Source: Fistularia commersonii
Lineage: Eukaryota > Chordata > Actinopteri > Syngnathiformes > Fistulariidae
Assembly (NCBI GenBank): GCA_037954325.1
Contig: JBBMNZ010000001.1
Span: 1,501,765-1,565,764, forward strand
Direction: 5' to 3'
DNA length: 64,000 nucleotides
Shown piece by piece: positions 12,901-21,900 of the stretch (positions within the stretch are counted from its first letter, which is position 1; each line of letters starts with the position of its first letter). Position numbers and translations under genes: made by a program. The notes below the pieces were generated by a model. That model was not told the DNA's origin. It ran no database searches and was given only the letters and a program-made list of their open reading frames with translations.

Positions 12901-15900
12901 CTTCTTCACGGATTTGCATGGTGCATTGTGTTCTGCATTCTGATTGGCTAAAAAGTCACTCCGCTTCTTCTCTACCTGTGCGTCGATAACGTCGCAGTTG
13001 AATATGTACACGTACGTAAAACAGCTTGACGAATTTACATGACGTACGTGCAAATTCTCTTGCGATTTCGAGTTTCTCTAAAAGCCATAATGTTGACAAA
13101 ATGCTCTGGAGCGACAAAAGGGCCCAAAAGGCAGCGGAAGATGCTATCTATGGCAGATAAAGTTAAACTTCTGGACATGCTAAGGGAAGCTAAAAGCTAT
13201 GCGGCTGTAGGTCGGCATTACGGGATGAATGAATCTTCCGTTCGTTCCGTAAAGAAGGAAGAAAAAAACATAAGGACGGCAGCAGCGATGTATAATAGAG
13301 TATTTAATTGTATAATAAAACAAAAAATAAAGGTTTCTACTTCACGAATTTTGCCTATCACGGGTTCTTTTTGGAACGTAACCCCCGGGAAAAACAAGGG
13401 TTTACTGTGTACAGTATATTGACTTAATTGTCCTTTTCCAATATCCTCTTTAAATTGGTAGTTAGTCAGTCATTAGGAAAATGTCTTGTTGACCAAAAAC
13501 TGTAAGACAATTTGGAACATTTTAGATAGTGCAGCTTAGTATGCCATGAATGATTACTTTTTCTATGTTTTGTTTAAATCCAGATTTCAGTGGCTTTTAG
13601 ATGTCTTTCAGAGGACATTACAGTCTAGCGAGCCCATTGATTATACAAAGATGCATACAAGTCACGATATGGGCTTATTCATAAAACTGGAACTACCCTG
13701 CAGGGGAACTGAACTACTGTTCCCTCCACAGAACCCTGCCAGCCAGCTGATCTGGTCGCCGATGGGTCATGTGACAATGAGACGGTGGTGCTAAACTGGT
13801 CGGCAGCGGAAGGCGCCTCTTTGTACGTGGTGACGGCCACAGGGGACCTGGGATATACGACGGCATTTCAAACCAATCAAACAGAGCTTGAGGCTTCGCT
13901 GCCCTGCGGTCAACTGTTCACTTTTAATGTTCAAGCGCAAGATGATCGATGCAACGGCCCCTTGAGCCAGCCTGCTGTCTTCAAGACAGGTATAGCCTTT
14001 GGGGTCTAAATGCAAGGGGCTCCAAAAGGAAGGGTCGCGTAATACGATGCATGCACAAGTTTTGGAAATGACTTTATTCCGATGTTGTCTCCGCAAAGAA
14101 AAAGGCCAAATGCAATGTTATAAACAGTTATCTGACATGAACAAGATAATGGAAAAAAAAGCCGCAAAAAATTGGAAGGGAAACAAGTAACAGGAAACAA
14201 GCAGTACACTTCTTGCTATTCACTTGTACACCCGTACACTTCAAGCTAACTTTAGAGAGACTTCCAAACTACAAGTTGATCACTTCGACTTCTCAGTCCT
14301 TTTTTTTTTTTTGGGAGGATCAGAAATGTAGAAACTGTGTGAGCCATCACTGTATTATAGGTATGTATTTTTGGAGGCTTATAATAATGCAACATGTACT
14401 ATTTCACCAGGCCCTTGTGTGCCCCATCATATTCAGAGCTTCACACACTGTGAGGACAGTCTGGGTTCTGTCAGCTGGGCTCAGAGCGATGGGGCAGAGT
14501 CCTACTTGGCCATTGCTATCGGACAGGACGGCCACACCAACGCCTGCACCACAAACACCACCACTTGCACTTGGACCGACCTACGCTGCGGCCAAGTGTA
14601 CACCGTTTACGTCGTGGCCAACGACGAGCTGTGCAGCAGCAAGCCGAGCAACAGCACATCAATACGGATGGGTAGGCAAACTACACTGTGTTAGCAATGA
14701 CAGACCCTATTTTAGGACATACTTTATAAATGTAGATTAAAAACAGCATCCCAAACATTGGCCTTCTTCTTGCAGCAAGTTGTATACCCCAGAACCTGCA
14801 GTCATCTCTGAATTGCACAATGAAGGTCGGTGATTTATATTAATGTGCAGTCGCTGCTTCCTCTTTTCCTCTTGGCTTTTCCCTTCAGGGCTAGCTACAG
14901 CGAATCAACCTTCTCCATCTAACCTTCTCTCTCTGCTTCGAACATGCTTTCCTACTCTCCTTCTTCGACCCGCAGTAGCCCAATTTTCAATGGTACCCTG
15001 TAGTTAATCAGCCTTGGTCGATACGGTTTGAGATTCTTTGGCTTTTGGCACGACTTATCAGCCGGATGCCCTTCCTTACACAATACTCTGCATTTATCTG
15101 GTCTTGGGATCAGCTCAGGAAGACACTGGCCTGTGCACCCCAAGGTTACATTGCTCTCTATGCGCTACTATTCTCTTCAAAAGCTTCTTACATACTCTAA
15201 TTGTGCAATATGTGTTCTTTCCAAGGTGGGATCGCTGAGCTGGAACGCCAGTGAGACCGCAGATTTCTACATTGTGACGGCGGAGGCGGAGAGCGGACAC
15301 AAAGTGCAGCTCAGCACCAACGACAGCTGGACCTTCATTTCTGAGTTCCAGTGTGGTGAGGTCTACTACCTGTCTGTTGAGGCTGTGGACTCCGAGTGCA
15401 CGAGCCGCCCCAGTGAGCCCGCCGTGCTTAAATCAGGTAGATCATTTTCCACGGAAATTCAAAATCCATCACTTTGAGGTGGCGAAAACGGACGGGAATA
15501 AGCAAAGAACTCTATGCTAAGCTAATGCAATGGAAACATGGGGGCAATATATTCATTGCAAAATAGCATACCGTAATTTCTGGACTATTGAGCGCACCTC
15601 AATACAAGCCGCACACGCTAGCCCATCGCTATCTCGTGCTTCCTCCTGCACACTAAAACCGCCAAAGTCGTCTTCTTCAGAGTTGAACGGACTCAGAATT
15701 TCCCGGTCATTTCATCGGCCCGATGTGACGAGGATAAATGTTTTAGCGGCGTGAAGCTCGTTAGCGTCCCCCACCCAAAAAAGTCCATATATTAGCCGCA
15801 TTGTTGTTTACGTGAAAAAAGTCGCGGCTTATCGTCCGGAAATTACGGTAATTACATTTTCCATTGCTCTGAAGGCCGAAATATTCTTGAAAAGCGCAGT

Positions 15901-18900
15901 TTGCAAAAAAGACTGATGCAAACTAAAACAAACTATCAACCCTTCTCCAATGTTTTCATTTAGAGCCTTGCCCTCCAACCGGTGTCACGAGTTCCACGAA
16001 CTGCCTCTCCAACATCGCTGTGGTGATGTGGAGCGGCTCACCTGGAGCAGAGTTCTACACCGCCACAGTCACACAGGAAAATGGGCAACCGCAAACCTGC
16101 TTGTCCGACATGGAGCAGTGCGGCATCCCCAGTGTGGGCTGTGGACAGAATTACACCGTGACTGTTGTTGCTACTGGCGAGTCATGTGACTCCGACCCAA
16201 GTGAGATCAACACCCTCCAATCTGGTGAGAGAAATATCTGCGGTTCAGATCACTGTAGGAGGTATACTATCTTGAGGGTTGACTAATAAGCACTTTGATT
16301 CTTCAGATTTTTGGATAATACATGAAAATGTACATATGATTCATGAAAACATACAAGTGCAATACCCCTGTACAGCATAGAAGAAATGGGAAACATCTGA
16401 CTTAGTGATGGCAGACGTATGTCTAGGCAACCTGATACTCTGACCATCAGGACCTCAATAATACCACTTAAGGTCCTACATGAGGGACGGTCCTCTTACA
16501 GCTCCATAGGAACCCATGTGACTTGGTGGTTGGTGGAACTCATAAGCCACAACCATTGGCAGATACTTCTTACGGAGCTATATTTTTAAAAACTATGGTT
16601 GTCACTGGTGAGATTTGTTCTTGGCACACCAAGACCAAGAGGTCCAAGCTCTTCTGGCCTGCTCAGCCTCAGACCGGCTTTTCAGGGCCTGCGGAGGAAC
16701 ATCAACATTTTGGCCAGACTAAAAGTGGCGTTAGCTAGAGGCTAACAAGGTTCTTCACATGGCAAAGCAGTGCAGGTAGAAGATAAAAACACTTCAACCC
16801 ATCTGATAGTCCATGGTTATTACTCCATGAACACTGAGGCAGCTTCCACCTCCACATGGTCTCCTTCTTCTTCTTCTTCTTCTTCTTCTTCTTCTTCTTT
16901 GTCTTCTTACCCTATTCTCTGTATCCTCCTCTCACACCAACTACCTTCATATCCTTGACAAATGCTAATTCAACGTGGTATTTTGAAAACACGTGCGTGA
17001 TAATACGTGTCTCTTGTCTAAATTTGCACACCATGTCCATCTTTTTAGTGCCTTGTGTCCCCACTGATGTGGAAGTGGAGTTGGACTGTTCCAACAATCA
17101 GGCAGTCGTGACCTGGAGTCCCAGCAATGGGGCACTGTCCTACCAAGTGTCTGCCCAGGATGTGGAGGGAGCCATGGTCCTATGTGACAGCACTGAGTCC
17201 ACTTGTACCCTGACCAACCTGACCTGTGGACGGTCCTATTCTGTTCAGGTGGTAGCAGAGGATGACATCTGCTCAAGTCTGCCCAGCCCAGCTGTACAGT
17301 TCTATTCAGGTAGATCTAAGTTGTTCCAAAATAGGGTTCATGAGACTCAGAGGGTGCAAGTGGAGTTATCTATGAAAATTTTGAGTTTGCCTTTTTTGTC
17401 ATCATTGTAACCAAAACTCGGGACCTATTCCCCTGCAGCATAAATGAACAATGGCATGTTTAAAACACGGTGTATAACTTCCAATCTGCTACAGTTCCTT
17501 GCACACCAGACATTGGTGGAGTAGTTCTGGACTGCATCACCAACTCCGCCTTTGTGGACTGGGCAGTCTCGGAGGGAGCCCTGCACTACATGGCCACCGC
17601 CCAATCCTCCGCAGGCCATGTTTCCACCTGCGACTCCAACTACACCCACTGCGAGCTGCTGGATCTACTATGCGGTCAGACATATAACGTGATCACGGTG
17701 GCATCTAATGGGAAGTGCAGCAGCCCGCCAAGCACTACTTTGCCGGTGGACACAGGTAACAAGTCAACACAGGGTTTACTTTGCCTTTACATGTACCACT
17801 ACACGTACCGCTTAAAATCGTATCCAGCGATGAGTACCGAGAAGTATGAAAGGGCAGTAACTTGGACTTTGTGTTTAATCGGACTGGAATTTCTGTGGTC
17901 CTTTCCCCTTCCCTCCACCAGTCCCTTGCCGTCCCGAGAATGTTGTGTCTACACTGGAATGCTCCAGTAACATGGCCTATGTGAGCTGGCAGGCTAGCAT
18001 GGGAGCTAACAGCTATACCGTCCAAGCATTTGGGATGGAAGAGCATGAGACCGGCTGTGAGACGGACTCACTGTCCTGTGTCCTCAACGATCTCCTATGC
18101 GGCTTCACCTACAACATCAGTGTCACTGCCTGGAATAGCATGTGCAATGTATCCCAAAGCGAGATGCAACTGTTGCATGCCGGTAAGAAGAAGCAACAGA
18201 TCTGCAGATTGATCTTTGAGGTGCGGTGTGAATAAATCACCATTGGTATGTCTTCGCAGCACCTTGTGAACCGCAGCAGGTTGAAGCCCGCGTGGTTTGT
18301 GAGTCTGGTGCAGTTGCAGTCTCGTGGGAGCCCAGCAAAGGAGCCTTATCTTACACCGCTGTTGCTCAAGGACTTGGAGGCTATGCGTCCACGTGCAGCA
18401 GCAACGAGACAACATGCCAGCTGGACGACTTGCTGTGCGGCCTGAACTACTCCATCAGCGTCCGTGCCTCGGATGACGAGTGCGACAGCGCTGGAAGCTC
18501 AGCCGTGGAACTCGACACAGGTACACAAGGCGTTAATCTTATACCTTTTTTGAACGTTTACATTCAGTAAAGGCTTGACTGCTTGTCAGGACAAGTGGTC
18601 AACCTCAACAAAAGCTCTTCTTTGCGTCCATTACTGATGCTGGATTAAAACCCGTCTGTCTGCAGTGCCTTGCATCCCCCAGGACGTAACAGCGGAAATG
18701 GTGTGCAGCACTAACATGGGTCTGGTATCCTGGGAAGAGGGTGAGGGTGTGTCCTCCTACATGGTGCAAGCCTTTGGACCCAATGGGCACAAGGCAGAGT
18801 GCAACAGCACAGAAAGCACTTGTGAGCTACCCAGCCTGCATTGTGGTCAACTTTACAATGTGACAGTGACAGCTCTGGACGGACGATGTGACAACAGTCA

Positions 18901-21900
18901 GGCTTTCCTTGACCTCCAGTCAGGTAATTGTGGAAATTGTAATTTAAGTTAGATCCCGTGTGTGGAAAACATTTGCTGTCTGCCTAGTTTTCAGCCGTAT
19001 ACATTCAATAGAATGGATGCATTTACTTGCTATCAATGCTACCCGTGTCTACACAGGTTTGTCTCCGACCCCTTAAGCTACAATCCAGTTTTGCTTTTAA
19101 AATCTTATGACTCCTGATTAGAAAAAAAGGAAACGTCTTGAAAGGATAAGAACTTTGGCAAACATGACCAGAAGTATTATTCAACGTAGCAGTGCTTTTG
19201 CTACAATCCAAATGCTCACTTTTTGCCTCCTTGTCTCGACCAGTACCTTGCAGGCCCACCAATGTTCAAGCCGGCCTACAGTGCCATTCCAACTCTGCTG
19301 CGGTGACCTGGGAACATGCCAGCGGGGCCGTCTCCTATCTCGCTGTGGGCGTCGCATCAGACGGGAGCCACCGAGCGGAGTGTAACAACACCATGACCCA
19401 CTGCGATCTGAGCGACCTGCAGTGCGGGCAGATCTACAACGTTAGCGTGTTCAGCCAGGACGAGTCCTGCTCCAGCCAGGAGAGTGACGTAGCCTACGTG
19501 TGGACAGGTTTCACGATCAACATTTTCTATTTTTGTTATTCTACTGAGACGAGTGGTACCCAAGTCGCCTCTCCAAAAGTTTTATTAACATGCTCTCTTT
19601 CCCACCTTGCAGCCCCTTGCGCCCCCCAGGCTGTTGCTGTTGATGCTCAGTGCACAGAGGACGCCATGTCCGTGTCCTGGTCCCTCAACCCTGATGTTCA
19701 GTACTACCACGTGGCGGCAGTGAGCAACACCGGGGTGCGACTCTACTGCAACTCCACGGGAACAGCCTGCACTATTAACAATCTACCGTGCGGGGAAAGT
19801 TACAACGTCACCGTGGTGTCTGTAAGGAACGGCTGTGAGAGCAAGCCGAGCGCCGCTGTAGCAACTTCTTCAGGTAAACTTAAAAGAAACTGCCGTTTTT
19901 TTCCACATGTCAAAGTCACCATCTTGAACTTCAGACTAGCCTTATCCCGATGTAGTCCACACGTAATCCCGGTAGATGACCATTTCTTCTCGTTCCTCCC
20001 CCTCCTCAGCACCATGTATGGCCCAGAATATCGTGCACAGTCTGGACTGCGTAACAAACTCCGTCTGGGTGACTTGGGATACCTCAGAAGGTGCGACCAG
20101 CTACATTGTCTGGGCCGAAGGGGGTGGAGGCCACGCATCTTCGTGCAACACCACCACCTCCGTATGCAACGTGCCCGATCTGAAGTGTGCGACACATTAC
20201 ACCTTTCATGTCACTGCCGTCAACAAATACTGCAGCAGCGATCGGAGCAACACCTTCGATCTTGAAACGGGTATGTCAGAAAAACATACAAGTCAGCTGT
20301 GGGTTTCGTGATTAGGAGAGAAGGGTTTCCTTTCGTTCCTTTTCTATCTTTGTGATCAATCCATTTCATTCAGGAGCATTATGGGATGATATACCAAGTT
20401 CCTATGGGTTAGGGTTAGGGCAACCCTAACCCTAACCCTAAATGCGGAAAAAATGCGTAGAAATCCCATCATAAAAACTTCTCTTCTGGCAATTATTTTA
20501 AGTCTGACACTTGTAACAAACACCTTGTACTACTGGTAGATTAAAACAAATTACATTTACAAAGTATGAACATCAAACATTGATTTTCAACAAATATGCA
20601 GAACCACCAAATATGAAGTTCAGCATTTCTTCAATGTCAAACTAAAGAAGAAAAAAAAAAAAAAATCAGGAGCTGTCAATGGGTCTCTGATAGATGCCGA
20701 GCAATTTGACTGACACTGGCAAGATTTGAAAATAGAAACTGTTATGACAGCATTTTTAATGTCGGCTCTCTTCTCCGCTAGGTCCCTGCGCTCTGGCCTC
20801 CATCAACGCCTTGACGCAGTGCAACAGCGACACCATCCTGGTGGAGTGGGAGATGTCCAACGAGACGCCCCTCTACTTGGTGACGGCGGAGGGTTACAAT
20901 CAAACTATTTCTTGTAGCAGCTCCAACAATTCCTGCGAACTCCAAGACGTACGCTGCGATATGCAATATAGCATCATTGTATCGGCCTCCTCGGACAAAT
21001 GCAGCAGCCTCAGAAGCCCGCCAAAGAAGATAAAAACCGGTATTTCCTTCCTCGGGATACAGAGACAAGAAAAAAACATAAATGGCAAAACTTGCATGTT
21101 GAACACTGTTGTTTCCGGTGTTTTTAAGGGTAAAGTTCAATTTTACATTTTTTTTCCTGTCTTCTTTAGCGCCCTGTGCCCCGGAAAGTGTGACAGCTAT
21201 GGAGTCTTGTAAGGACAGCGGAGCCATAGTGACATGGGCTCATTCCCCTGTAGCAACATCATACATGTTGGCAGCTACAGGCACAGATGGACACGTTGCA
21301 AACTGCAACACATCGGTGAACAACTGCACCTTTGCTGATCTGCACTGCGGGCAAGCATACGACTTCAGCGTCACCGCCATCGGAGACAACTGCACCAGTC
21401 AACCCACCACCGTCTCCTTCAGATCAGGTATGGAGGGGCTCCCATAATTCCCTTTCCACTGAGTTAAAATCAAATTGAAGCTATATTGAATCGTATCAAT
21501 CGCGTTGCAGAAGATTTCCCATTTGGGAAAACGAAAAACCAGAGACTAAATCATCATACGATACTGTTGAGATATCCTCTGCAGCTGCTTTTTGACCCTA
21601 TGAATAAAAAACAATGCGGATGAGTCCAATTGTGTGGCCTTGATGATTGACAGTTGTGGTTTCCTCCCAGTACCCTGTGCACCCTCCAGCCTCACGGTGG
21701 ACGTTGAGTGTGAGAACAACACTGCCTTCCTGTCTTGGGACACCAGTGAGGGTGCCGTGGAGTATTTTGGCTGTGCCCAAACCATGGATGGAGGCCTTCT
21801 TTATTGCGACACCACCGACACCTCTTGTGCCATCGAAGGCTTAACATGTGGCGAAGTGTACAACTTCTCAGTTGAGGCCTCTGATGGCATCTGCAACAGT

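Noticed and set aside
13039..13422. 127-codon frame as a CENP-B-like host gene
   Set aside because: It lies between Tigger-type termini and lacks the DDE domain; a second MITE copy exists at 36,514.
16770..17410. Frames with polySer or polyPhe stretches
   Set aside because: Produced by the (TTC)n microsatellite; only the part from 17049 is a real FN3 exon.
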